Shown: positions 1 to 11,345 of the stretch, in pieces
How positions within the stretch are numbered: the stretch's first letter is position 1
Layout: every line of letters starts with the position of its first letter
Assembly (NCBI RefSeq): GCF_954871325.1
Contig: NC_088777.1
Coordinates: 3,350,509-3,414,508, forward strand
Reading direction: 5' to 3'
Source of the DNA: Gordionus sp. m RMFG-2023
Lineage: Eukaryota > Nematomorpha > Gordioida > Chordodea > Parachordodidae
Length of the DNA stretch: 64,000 nt
The notes under the pieces: generated by a model
Database searches by the model: none
Seen by the model: only the letters and a program-made list of their open reading frames with translations
What the model was told of the DNA's origin: nothing
Translations under genes and position numbers: made by a program

Positions 1-689
1 AATATTTTCTCAGAAGCTAGAAAATTATTGGATTCAATGCTTATTCCAAATTTTATTTCTCATTAGAATGTATTATTTAATTATACAACTATTTTAAGTA
101 TTACTTTTCAAAAACATGACAATAATTTTATTAAGAAGATGAGAATAGCTGAGAGCATTTTATCAGAACTCAAGGAAATTAGGGCTAATGGTGATGAAGA
201 ATTTCATATTTTATATTTTATTGTTGAGTCAAAAGCAGAGCTATACGTGTTTAATATTTGTCTCCCTCGACAGCAAAGCAAGCTCATCGTTAAATTATTA
301 ATATAGGATCAGTAGAAGAGTTTATCTTAGATGCAGATACATTTATAACCCAAATAAATGAATTTTTTATATATCATGCAGCACTTACATTGAAAATATT
401 ACTTCCACAAAAGCCTTCAACCTTTTTCAGATGGTGATAGAAAAAAAAATATTTGTTAGATTTTTATTATGAAGTTGTTAAAGTATCTTATGATGCCTTA
501 CTAGCTGAATAACTATGTTATAAGATTAACTATAGTTAATATAGTCCCAAAAAATGCTATGGAGCTCTGCATTATTTCAAACACATTTTAGATTAAATTC
601 CCAATGTATTAAAAGGGTTTATAACATTAGTAAACTAATGAGAGAACACTCTCTATTTTAAGAAGAATAACGGAGGCCTGCAGAAGTAC

Positions 690-1060
690 CATTTGCAGGG
701 CACGGCCCGGATTTTTTTAAAGATTTTTTACGCTATTTTTAAAAAATATTTTAGGCCGCTCGGCTTTTTTTTTAAAATTTACTGGCTCGGCCCGGCTTTT
801 TTTAAAATAAAATTTTCAGGCCCGGCCTGGTTAAAAATAAATTATATTTATTTTTGATTTTTATAGCTAATAATAATGGATTTCAAATATAGGCTGTTTT
901 AAAAAATACAGCCCGGCTTGGGTGTTTTTTTAAGAAAATTTAGGTCCGGCCCGGGTGTTTTTTAAAAAAAATTTTGGGCCCCCGGCCTTGGTATAATTAA
1001 AAAAATTAAAATATTGTCCGGCCCAGGAGCCGGGCCTGCAGGTCTCTGAAAAACATACCA
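690..1060. mobile_element. GGCCCGG-rich hAT-like MITE inserted in the hAT fossil
   Basis: A 371-bp insert is flanked by a perfect 8-bp target duplication AGAAGTAC (682-689 and 1061-1068). Without the insert the host transposase frame reads straight through (…RRITEACRST then TCESRL…), which shows it is an insertion. The interior alternates T/A runs with CGGCCCGG-like motifs, and the right end carries CCTGCAGGTCTCTG. It has no coding capacity. An 8-bp duplication fits hAT transposition. Related end sequence occurs near 8040 and 32160. Confidence 0.75.
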
Positions 1061-1410
1061 AGAAGTACAACATGTGAAAGTAGATTGAAAGGTTTGGATT
1101 TTTTGAATATTCATAGGCATTTGACGACAAGCAAGGATGAGATAATTGAAAAATTAGCCCAATTCCAACGAAGATTGGATTTTACATTGTAATATAACAT
1201 ACAAAATACAATTATTCCTAATAAACTTTTTGTGTAAAGGCTCAAAAAATTCAAATTTCTATTTTGGGTCATTTAAGTGATTCTTTACATATAATTTTTT
1301 TTATAATTCACATTAATTTGAAATTGTGTATTAGGAATAGTTATTAGTCCTAATAAATTTATGCTTGATATTTTTAAAAAACAATAATATTTCTCAAAAA
1401 AATTTATTAT

Positions 1411-1422
1411 CCCCCCCCCCCC
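1411..1422. repeat. poly-C tract
   Basis: A run of twelve C just inside the hAT terminus. Similar C runs occur at 28850 and 42185. Confidence 0.9.
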
Positions 1423-1464
1423 TTCCCCCAGACCAAATTCCTGCGTACGCGCCTGTATCCTACC

Positions 1465-1605
1465 AATGAAAAGATTAAAATTATATGTAAAAACTATACT
1501 GACCAATATGAAAGTTCTGCTAAAGAAGTTGATGCAACACAATTCAAAGCATTATTAGGAGATCTTTATTTAGCTGGAATTTTTAAATCTAACCATCAAA
1601 ATAAA
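1465..1605 (+). pseudogene. piggyBac transposase scrap
   Basis: Directly after the hAT end a short open stretch reads through FKALLGDLYLAGIFKSNHQN. This matches the helical segment before the catalytic core of piggyBac (DDE_Tnp_1_7) transposases ('LiGllylaGv.ks...'). The rest is missing. The hAT element probably inserted into a piggyBac copy whose other half lies to the left of the window. Recognition rests on about 40 residues. Confidence 0.5.
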
Positions 1606-4590
1606 AAAAATAAAAATTTTTTTTCAAATATATAAAATAAATTTATGTTTAGAAAACATTAATGCTTTATGTAATAAATGTTTTACATTTCAAATTTAAC
1701 ATATTTCAATGTTCTATATATTTTTTATATGTTTGAATGTATTAGTATAATTTTTTTTTATATTGAAGAATAAAGATCCATATTATGAATTATCATGATT
1801 ATATGATAGACAAGTTATTTTTTTAATTTAATATTTGAAATTTAATAAAAGTAAGCTTTTTTAGAAAATTTTGGCTCAAATAATAATTATCTCAATCATC
1901 TTTAATCTAAGCTTAAGAAATAAAAATAAATAAATATTTAGGTTTAAGGTAAATTCTATCGTATATCCAAATATTAAATAAAATTAGTTAATATAACTGG
2001 CGATATATACATTTGAAATTGGGGTCTATTAAACCCCACCCGAGTACTAACGTCATTTTTACTGGAGTAATAAAGAATAATTAAAGATGAAAATAAATAT
2101 AAATATAAATTAAGAAAATTGAAAATAGATGGTAAAAATACATGAAAATGAAATTAAAAATATTGCTAAATCAAGGGCATTACAATCTCAGAGGGGTCAA
2201 CTATAAGATTTTATGAGGTGCATAACCCCATACCACCACTTTTTAATTGAAGTTTGCAAACTCTGAACAATTATTCTGAATTACATATTTTGTCATTTAT
2301 TATGCATACAAATAATGAAAGTAAAACAATACAAGATATTTCTAAAAATAATATTTTTTTAAATATATATTTATCGATCGTGGATATGTTATAAGTGATA
2401 AAAAATGGTTATTAAAAATCACACAAGCACAAAGCAATATATTTCTTAGCAATAGATTGACATAAAGTCATTAAAATAATATAACGTGGTGTTATCATTT
2501 TAGACAATGTTTTATAGAATTAATTAATAAGGAAAAATTTGTAGACCTAATCAAATCAATTATTCTTGAAGAAGAGAATATAAACGATTAATCCAAATCA
2601 TAAAACTATATGGTAGTCAGACCTAGATGAAATTATGGAAGCTAGATAAATAATCGAGAAAATTATTGTGAGAAAATATTAAATTGCTAAAAGATTATCT
2701 TTTAATTTTAACAATATATAAACGACTAAATAGTTGACTATTATTTCTTATCTATATTATACAATAAAATGCTGTCAGAAGCAAGAGAAATAACCTTAAA
2801 TTAAATAGCCCCACAAATAATAGATGGTGGTTAATTTGTAGTCATTGCCATGACACACTCACGTTGTAAACTCATTTCAGAATCACAAACACTAAAATTA
2901 GACGAAAAAATTATGAAATGTATTGAAGCCTTGAGAATTTTACCAGGTAAAGATGCTATACTATTAATGAAACACTTTATAACTATAAAATAAAGACAAG
3001 AGTGATATGATGAAAGAATTAAGATTTTATATATTATTGTCGCACCACCTTTAATTGGTATATTATATCTTAAAATAATAGGTTTGTAATCATATCTAAA
3101 ATATACTAGCATTAAAAATATAACTCTAACCTGTTTTTCAAAGAAGAAGAAAATAGCTTTCCTAAAAACCGTAAAAAAAGAGAAGGAAAAAACGACATCT
3201 AATAAGATTACATCCATTGTTGGATGAGGAGATGTTTAATTGTAATAATATTTTTTAAATAAATAGATGGCGTTAAAAAATTAAATGCAAATTGTTACTT
3301 ATATTTATTATCAAAACCATTGATTAAAATTTAATAAAATATTAACTGTAATATATTCTACAAATGTCAAATCTATTTGTAAAATTAGCATTTAACCTAT
3401 ATTTTGCAATCTTTCTATATAATAGAGGATCATCAAATATAGCTACTTACTTTTTATAAAGGTATTTATAGTACTTGTTTGGACATTGGAAATATTTTTA
3501 GTAAGAGGCATGGTAATTAAATCTAAAAATGAATATATAGTTGATTAATGATTTTTGAACTCGGCTAATTACAATAATAAATTTGTTAATTTTCAACTAA
3601 TATATGATTATTATTTAATTAGGGTTAAAAAAAATCTAAATTATAAAAATCAATTAAGCTTCAACTGTTAATGCTAAATTAATATTTAGACATTATGAGT
3701 GATATTGACAATTTATTTTTAACATAGAATATGATTTTCAACCTGACATAGTGAAAATATAATTGGTATTAATCTAATCTAATAATTAAAAAAGCCCTCA
3801 TTTTATAAAAAATTCACATAATCTTATTAATTTTTTAAATAAATCATATTTATTTATAATAATTAAAAGAATTATAAAAGAAATCGTTCAGGAAGTTAAC
3901 AAAAAATTTATTTTGTTTCAGGAGGATATTAGGGAAGCATTAAAAATAAAAAGTTTTTTTCGCTCTAGGGGGCTATTCCTATTTTTCAGGCGCTCGAGCC
4001 CCAACGCCTGCTCCTCTAATGAAGCTACTAAAGGCTATAAATGATATAAAAAAATAAAAAAAACCAAAAAATTTAAGAAAAATGATATTTCAGATAATAC
4101 ACAAAACAAAAATAACAAATTATATTTTGAATGGGAATTTTCCTTTTTTAATTGACCCTTTTCCTTTTTTAATCTGACTTTTTCCTAAGTCTTTTGTACT
4201 TTTCCTTTCTTAATAGAACCTTTTACATTTAGGAAATGCTGCAAATTGCCTAACCGACGGGCAACAGAGAAATATAGGGAGTGTAAAGAGACTAGCAGGA
4301 ATTCTAAGATAAATATTCTTATATAATGTGTTAAAATACATGGCGCATTTTGCAACATTTTTACAATTATTTCTCCATATTTAGCTTGATTTATGCGTAT
4401 TGACAATTTTAAATGTTTATTGTACATCTAATTTTGTTTCTCTGATATCGCGACATTTTTCAAGTTAATTTTCGTGCCTTCATATATGGTAATGTTTTTT
4501 ATAATTTTGGGTATTTCGCATTTATTTTGATGGTTCTTTCCATATTTTGTGTCATTATTACATATTTTATAATCTTGTTACTTAGATCTC
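1606..4590. other. AT-rich stretch without recognised genes
   Basis: No gene could be supported. Short degenerate frames occur around 2380-2600 (plus) and 2831-3217 (minus), but no family was recognised. At 3960-4015 a GC-richer patch with GCGCTCGAGCCCC resembles the CTCGAGCCCC patch at 13773, suggesting scraps of one transposon end. Confidence 0.5.
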
Positions 4591-4595
4591 ATTTA

Positions 4596-4684
4596 ACTTT
4601 CTTTCTTTCTTTCTTTCTTTCTTAAGAGAAGAGAAGAGAAGAGAAGAGAAGAGAAGAGAAGAAAGAAAGAAAGAAAGAAAGAAG
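4596..4684. repeat. Compound microsatellite (TTTC)n-(AGAGA)n-(GAAA)n
   Basis: A pyrimidine run of TTTC units switches strand composition to an AGAGA pentamer run and then to GAAA units. The outer TTTC and GAAA blocks are reverse complements, so the array can fold with the pentamer block as the loop. Confidence 0.95.
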
Positions 4685-4984
4685 CAATTTATGCTTAAAA
4701 AAGAAATTATTTATTATTTTATGATTGACTTCATCATCTTGATCATTAATAAAGATTGCCTTCTTCTAAACTCGATTTTTCCGGTTTTTAAAACCCGGCA
4801 TCTTATACTTATTTAACTTTTCATCAGTTTTTAATATTCCAAATTTTATGAACCCTGTAAATACAATTTGTTAAATCTATATGAGTTTTAAGAAAAATTA
4901 TATTGTAAAAAAAATAGTATATTACACAAAAAAACTTGTTTTTATTTGAAAAATACTCTTTCTCATAATAACAAAAATTTATGT

Positions 4985-5135
4985 TATAAAAATGTTGCAA
5001 TTTGAGAAACCTGTGATTATGACCATTTGGGCAGGTTAACACAACCTCCTTAATATGACCATACATATGGCTTTCTAGAATCTCGAAAACACAATTCATC
5101 TCAAAACGGCATCTCTCGCAATAAGCTGAAACTAC
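4985..5135 (-). pseudogene. C2H2 zinc-finger fragment
   Basis: On the minus strand a reading frame contains YCERC, then thirteen residues, then HMYGH: a C-x2-C-x13-H-x3-H pattern with the aromatic and leucine where C2H2 fingers have them (CRFEMNC…LESHMYGHIKE). A possible second half follows (LTCPNGHNHRF). The open frame begins at an ATG at 5099, but the finger needs sequence upstream of it, where a stop occurs about eight codons before YCERC. Downstream the protein turns into AT-rich noise. This is either an exon of a zinc-finger gene with unseen splice sites or a gene scrap. The parent gene is not known. Confidence 0.4.
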
Positions 5136-5944
5136 AAATCAACCATCTTAAGGTAGTGTACAATTGTTGGGGGTTCTCGTTGTATTATTTATTTTTATAA
5201 ATAAGGGGAAATTTCTTTTTCCCATAAATTTATATTACTTAATATTTTCTTTAAAAAAAAACTATACAAAAAAAACAAACAAAATACATTTATTAGATAC
5301 ATGAAAAACATGGAAGTAAAAGGGGGAAGGGTAGGAATAAATGGTAACTCACTTTTTAATATTATTTTATGTATTTATGATAAAATAACAAATATGCTAT
5401 CGTGTGGCTATTGGTGATAATTTTTTGGTGTAATAATAATTCAAAATTATCATTACGCAAACTTTATTAATTCCATAACTTTTCTGTAAATTTTCACAGT
5501 TATTTAATTTCACAATTAAAAATGACTTAGATCTATAATTATTTAACAGAAAACTACTAAATAATATTAATGACACCAATTTTCTTTTATGGGCATTTTC
5601 TAATTTTGCACTTACTGTATTTTCCTTTAATATTTTTTTTATTGTAACGCCTCTAAAATTAATAAAGAGATATTTATTAAGCAACTAGAATATATTTTAA
5701 AAGATTATCCTCACTCAAAGCATCCGGTTTGATAATATTTAGCACTCTGAAGACCGATATATAGGTCCCTTAGTGAGTTAAAAATCTAAAAATTTATATC
5801 TTTTATAGTTTACAGTTACCTATCAATCAATATACAAAAATTTAAAAATCTGATAGGGGGGGTAGGGACGAAAATCATAATTTTATTTTGTTGAATTGTA
5901 TATTTGATATGTATATAGGTTTTCTTTAATCAATATTATTATAG

Positions 5945-8695
5945 CAAATGTTATAGGTGTTATCTTAGGTATTGGACCTTTTATAGATAATTCATAATTA
6001 TAAATTTTCCTATATTTCTTCTAGGTTCCTTAAATATGAGCTATTATATCGAAAGTACATTTTAAACAATTTTCTATAGATTTATTATAATATTTCATTA
6101 TATCAGGTTTAGATTTGTGGATCGGAATAAGTAAATTATATGAAAATAGTGATCTAATATTTAATACTTTTAAGAAACAAATGAAATTCCTACGCTCAAT
6201 TTAGGTATAAAAAATTTAAATAATTATATTGTTATAGAATAATTAAAATATAGAACAAGCAATGGATCCTATAATTAGTAAAATATTGTTATTTCAAGAA
6301 AGTTTGTAAGGAAGGAAGGAAGGAAGGAAGGAAGATCAGTTAAGAAGAATACAGGCAGATAATAATCTAATCAATTGAACTATTTTATTCATATCAAATT
6401 CGGAAAAAATTCCAAATATACTGGTTAAAATTGAGGCCTTCCATCAAAATAATAATCAGGCCTATGAGCGTTATTTGAAAAATAGTTTTGCAACTATTTA
6501 GACACCTACAAATTTTATTTTAATTAGTTTTTAATGTGTGTCATTATATAATAGTATATTCAATAATAATAATATGTTGTATTTTTATTATTATAGTATC
6601 TAATAGAACAGTCACTTTAGGGAATAGAGGTAGATTAACTTTAAATTATTACCCACATAAATTTAAAAAAAAAATTCATATATAAATTGAAATGGAATCA
6701 AAATTAATGTTTAATTCACCATATGGCTAACTCTTTACCGAGTTCTTCACTTTGACTTAAGTTAAACCTCAACTTGAAGTTAGAGGCAAATATCTTAGAT
6801 AAATCATAGCTAAGCTATTTTCCAGTTATCCAAAGTTTGGTGACACTATTTAAAATTTGCGATCTTGTGGATGGTATTGGTTCCCCTCCTAAAAAACATT
6901 TACAAAGTCAAATATAATTTCTAAATAGTGACTAGCAGAAATTTGAGTTTTTTGACGGCTTTACCTTACCAATATTATATTGTTCGGGCTAAGAATATAT
7001 TTAATATATACTTTTGCAAATCCTCTTATACAAGAATAATTTTAAAAAAATATTCTTCTTTGGTAGTTTATTATTTTCAATTTCTTCAAGATTTAGTCTT
7101 AAAATATTTATCAGTATTTTCAAGTTATATGTAATTTAATTAAAGGATCAATAGTTGTTCACTAAAGTATTTTCAATAAATATTTTAGCCTTACCATGTC
7201 CAAAGATGTTTAAAATTTAAAATATGAATTTATGCAAAAAATTTGTCAATTGTTTGCTATTTAGCGAATTTCGAGTTTGGAGTATTAAAAGCTTAGACTT
7301 AAAAATTTTCAGATTAATATCAATAAACGTATTATATATATAATAGCAAAGCGAATGATTGGTTAATTTATTATTGAAATATCATATAGTATTTATTTAT
7401 TATTAATCTAAATTTTTTATTTATTATTATGATAAAGTTCTGAGAAGAATATAATTAAGTACATTTTTCTAATAAAAATTTTGCATAATATATAAATGAT
7501 TTAATATGCTTGGAAAGCATTTTAATTAAGGAAAAATTTGGATAAAAATTATGTCGATCAAATACAAATTTTATTCATGGATTCAAAAAAACGTTTTTTT
7601 TAGTAAATTATCATTCAAAATCGAAATGGAATATACAAAAATCCAGAAAAATAAAAAATAATAGTTTATTTATTTAGAATAGGAAAACTTTATCCGATTC
7701 CCAATTAGTTTGTCAATTAATTTTAGTTGAACGCAAATTAACTAATGATTTATATAAGCTAATCGATATACGTATACTATAATAATAAAAATGTGTTAAC
7801 ACCATTATATAGAACCTGTAAACGGCAACATAACCATATTTGTAGGAGGTAATTAGATTTATCATCATTCTCTTATATATATATATATATCATTATTTAT
7901 TGATACTTTTGTATGTTGCTAATACTTTAACTATTTTAGCACGTGTATTAACAATTTATACATTTGTAGTCCAACTCACAAAGTGAGTGTTAGGGACGTC
8001 TTGAGAACCCTTTATAGGGCTTAAAAGTTTAATACAGACCTGAGGGCGTGGACCAAAAATACCACGCGAAACGATCGAATATTCCATGATTTTAAAAATC
8101 AGAAATGAACAATAAAAAATTAAAAAATAATAATAAAAAATCCTGACTGGGCCGGTTTTGAAAATTCGAAATTATTATAAATCCCAATAGAGTTGCTATT
8201 AACTTGAACTCTGTAGATCATATTGATTAAAGGTGTGCATTCTAAGCTATTAAATTTACTCACAAAAAAATAAATATTTTAAAATAATAAGTAAATGAAA
8301 AAAATTTCGGGAAAATAACAGCCTTTCAATCATTTGTTAGTAGGTAAATACAAGACCCTTCTACCCACCCATCCTACTCCCTCTACCTCCCCTCAATTAA
8401 GTAAATATTTATCAAGTCCTGAAACAAACGACTCCCAATATAAATAGTGAATATAAATGAAACTAAAAAAAATAAGATATTTGCTTTTTTTTTATTTTAG
8501 GAAGTGCTGCCATATTCAATGAATCAGGTATAATATAATTTATAGAACCTTAATCAATTTCATAATATTTTTTAAGTTTCAGGAAATGTTACAATTATAT
8601 CTAATAGAAGTACAAAAAATCGTTTTTTAATTGGAAATTTTACGATAAATTTTTTTTTAAATTAACAGTTATGCCTTACATTCTTCAACATAATG
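5945..8695 (+). CDS. Micro-exon gene, copy 1 (ten internal exons; ends not found)
   Basis: Ten short exons with AG/GT borders were inferred by comparing the two duplicated segments: A 5945-5968, B 6025-6054, C 6107-6130, D 6175-6204, E 6254-6277, F 6597-6629, G 7813-7848, H 8501-8527, I 8583-8609, J 8669-8695. Lengths are 24, 30, 24, 30, 24, 33, 36, 27, 27 and 27, all multiples of three and all phase 1. Exon peptides in order: NVIGVIL; GSLNMSYYIE; SLDLWIGI; KTNEIPTLNL; EQAMDPII; ISNRTVTLGNR; EPVNGNITIFVG; GSAAIFNES; GNVTIISNR; IMPYILQHN. Several N-x-S/T sequons and beta-strand-like units suggest a secreted or cell-surface protein (inference). The small introns are 44-59 bp; others reach 1.2 kb. 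The signal-peptide exon and the 3' end were not found. A possible later exon is AAATCGGAGTTTTAG at 11412-11426. No family recognised. Confidence 0.65.
6308..6334. repeat. (GGAA)n microsatellite in intron E-F
   Basis: Short GGAA repeat. The same spot in the second gene copy (29876-29890) has a shorter, GAAA-drifted version. Confidence 0.9.
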
Positions 8696-8879
8696 GTATA
8701 TCACCAATTTATATAATTTAATTTTTGTTTTGCAACTAAAAAAAAATTTCAATGATTTGAATTGATATGGATAAGGAGAATGAAATATAACTATAAAAAT
8801 GTATTAAAAATTGTTGAGAACTTTGAATAGATGAAACGAAATAGATTTTTCCAATGAGATTTATTTATTAAGGGAATAT

Positions 8880-9990
8880 ATTAATAAGTGGTATATAGGT
8901 AGGCTTCAAAATAATAAGGGTCAATTCCTACTCATTACCTCTTACCCATTACTCTATAAAGATCATAAAAGTTTACATACGTAATATCATTACAATTTGA
9001 TGTTGGGAATTGACAAATTTAACATAGTTTCGTTTATTTCTGCCATAAATCTTATACTGTGGTATTCTTGCTCAATGGGGTGAGAAACACACATTATAAT
9101 GATTTCTTTTTATTTAAAATTATCATCATACAATTATATAAAATGAAAAAGTGATATCATTAAAATTTTTTAAACATTTTATTTAATGTATTTGGTCATT
9201 ATAATATTTGAACAGTGTTAATTTTTTATCCTCAATCATCATATAGAAAGAAGTTAAATCGTCTACCATTATCATTTATGAGAGAAAGATTTAGGCGTGG
9301 TTTTATATATTGAAAGTTAAACATGTATTAGAAGAAGAAAATAATCACTTCAAAGATTGTTCCAACTACATTATTTTTTGATTTGTTATATTAAATATAA
9401 TCCTATTATTTGTAGTATAAGATATTTTTTAGATTAGCTTACATTAGAAATATATTGAATTCTTTAGGGCTGCATATCTTTATAATATTTTTGATATTAT
9501 TTGTTAAAATTTCATCTATGATATAAATTGTTCAAAATATCATTATGAATTTAAGAGGAAGTTTATTATTCATGATATCCTCTTTACTTACCATCTATAG
9601 CCATCGTTTACTTGATTTAATATTATTACCAATGCTCTCCCCAATTTTTATTCCACTGGAAGAACTACCATCTCTCTAGATTTAATCGAATGGCTATTTG
9701 AAAATAAATGAATTTAAAATATTCTTTACATACCATTTGTAGCCATCATTGATTTCATTCAATATTATTTGCTCTCACAAATTCTTATTCCACTGGAAGA
9801 GCTACCATCTCTCTAGATTTAATCCAATGGCTAATAAAATCCTTCATCCGGCATAATTTCTATAAAGACAAGGGTGAGGAACAAGGGGATTGAATCAAAT
9901 TTGGATTAATTATTAATAGAATTTTGTAAAATAATAATATAAGATTTAAAGAAATATTTGTGCGATTTTGTAAAAAATAAAAGATCCATC
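8880..9990. other. Copy-1-specific insertion with a tandem pair on the minus strand
   Basis: This stretch has no counterpart in the second copy of the duplication. It contains two units of about 118 bp (9588-9700 and 9735-9832) sharing CCACTGGAAGA and ACCATCTCTCTAGATTTAAT. Read on the minus strand, each unit ends in a splice-donor-like ATG/GTAAGTAAAG or ATG/GTATGTAAAG after GATGGCTA. It could hold repeated exons of another gene or just a tandem repeat. No protein family was recognised. Confidence 0.4.
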
Positions 9991-10939
9991 TGGTGATGTA
10001 AAATCAAAATAAAATTTAAAAAATGAAAAATATTTGATGCTTGTGTCCGTGGTCAAAATTATGATTATTAAGAAAAATAATAAAATTTTTTTCCAACTTC
10101 CAACGTTGCAATAATTGTAAGGAAAATATTAAAAATGTAAGTATTTTTTAAAATTTAAAAATAAGCAATTTTTTTAAAATTTTTATATCTTAATAAAATT
10201 TACCAACAGTTTGAGTTTTATTTCTAATTTCCTAGAAATAACTTGTATAAATTTACACTAAGAAACTAATATATATATATTATAATTTATACTTTGGTAA
10301 GAATTAAGCATTATACAAGAGAACATTATTATACATCCGATAATTTCTATTAATTAAATAATTTTCCTTTACTATATACTAATATTTACATTCTCTCATC
10401 AAAACAAATATCACTATACATAATATTAACTGTATTTAATAAAGGCACCAGAATAAACTTGTAATGGATCAATATTGGAGAAATCATGATTATTAATCTT
10501 ATAACTTTATATTTATCTTGGGGATTGTATTAATCATATGCCAATATATATATATAAAAAAGAATTTTTTATTTTATCATTAAAATTTTTTGCTTACAAG
10601 TTATCAATATATTTCAACAAACAAAAATATTGCAATCTTTATTTTAGTTTCTTGAGGAAATCATAATGATAGGTTTTCTGAATATTCAATTACATTTTAC
10701 TTTATTTTTATATTATTATTATTAACCTAGTATTTCTTTACAATTAAAACAAACAATTTTTTTAAAAATATTTTATAATACGAATGGCCAGAAAATGTCA
10801 ATTAATTTTTTTTAAAGCCTCTTTCATCATATTAGGGATACAAATTTTGACAATCATGAATTATTTAAACAAAAAAATGAATATAGGATTTTACTTCTTT
10901 ATATAAAAATTATTCTAATATAAGGGTATTATCATAAAG

Positions 10940-11345
10940 TACGATTGCCTGTAAACGGTTCACGATTAATTCTAGTCACTTTTCCGACTTTTTTTTATAG
11001 TACCAAAATATTTTAAAATTTATCCTAGCTTCTGTTGCTTGTTTCTAACGATCTCTTGTAAAAGAATAGCTCATTAATTCTGTAAATAATCGACGATTAC
11101 AGGTAAAGGATTAACAATTAGTTCTGGTCTCTTTTTTAACTTTTGCTTCATCAAGTATCGGCATGAAATTCTTCACAATTTATTTTTCTGCTACTAGTTT
11201 CTAACAATCTGGTGTAAATGATTAGATCTCTGTAAACCATTGATCATAACTATGATTAACGATTGCTTTTATACGATTATCGTTATAGTTCTCTTTTCAA
11301 GCTTTTCTATTTTTTAGTACCAGTATATTTTTCCTCACAATTTAT
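10940..11345. repeat. Three-unit tandem repeat of about 155 bp
   Basis: Three diverged units share GATTAATTCTAGTC-like starts, GTACCAGTAT, CACAATTTAT and TTGTTTCTAA..ATCTCTTGTAAA blocks. The matching block in the second copy lies at about 34295-34625, so the array is older than the duplication. Confidence 0.7.

Larger units (their letters stand above)
1..1455 (+). pseudogene. hAT transposase fossil (TTF/ZMYM1-like type), right-hand part with 3' terminus
   Basis: The window opens inside a cut-and-paste transposase of the hAT superfamily. Around 265-400 a decayed stretch reads PRQQSK, then QAHR and NIGSVEEF, resembling the conserved 'PRQ...R' block of TTF-type hAT proteins. The C-terminal dimerisation region is clear: ERTLSILRRI just before 680 and ESRLKGLDFLNIHRHL after 1069, ending at a stop near 1192. 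Several stops and shifts interrupt the upstream part, so it is dead. The 3' end is probably the CG-rich motif CTGCGTACGCGCCTG ending at 1455, behind a C-run, which looks like a hAT terminal repeat. The left part lies outside the window. A MITE interrupts the coding region (690-1060). Confidence 0.75.

Noticed and set aside
2831-3217. 128-residue minus-strand frame
   Set aside because: AT-driven composition (runs of F, I, K), no family resemblance, no splice or start context.
6430-6475. Conserved block encoding AFHQNNN between exons E and F
   Set aside because: No GT donor in either copy and no shared acceptor.
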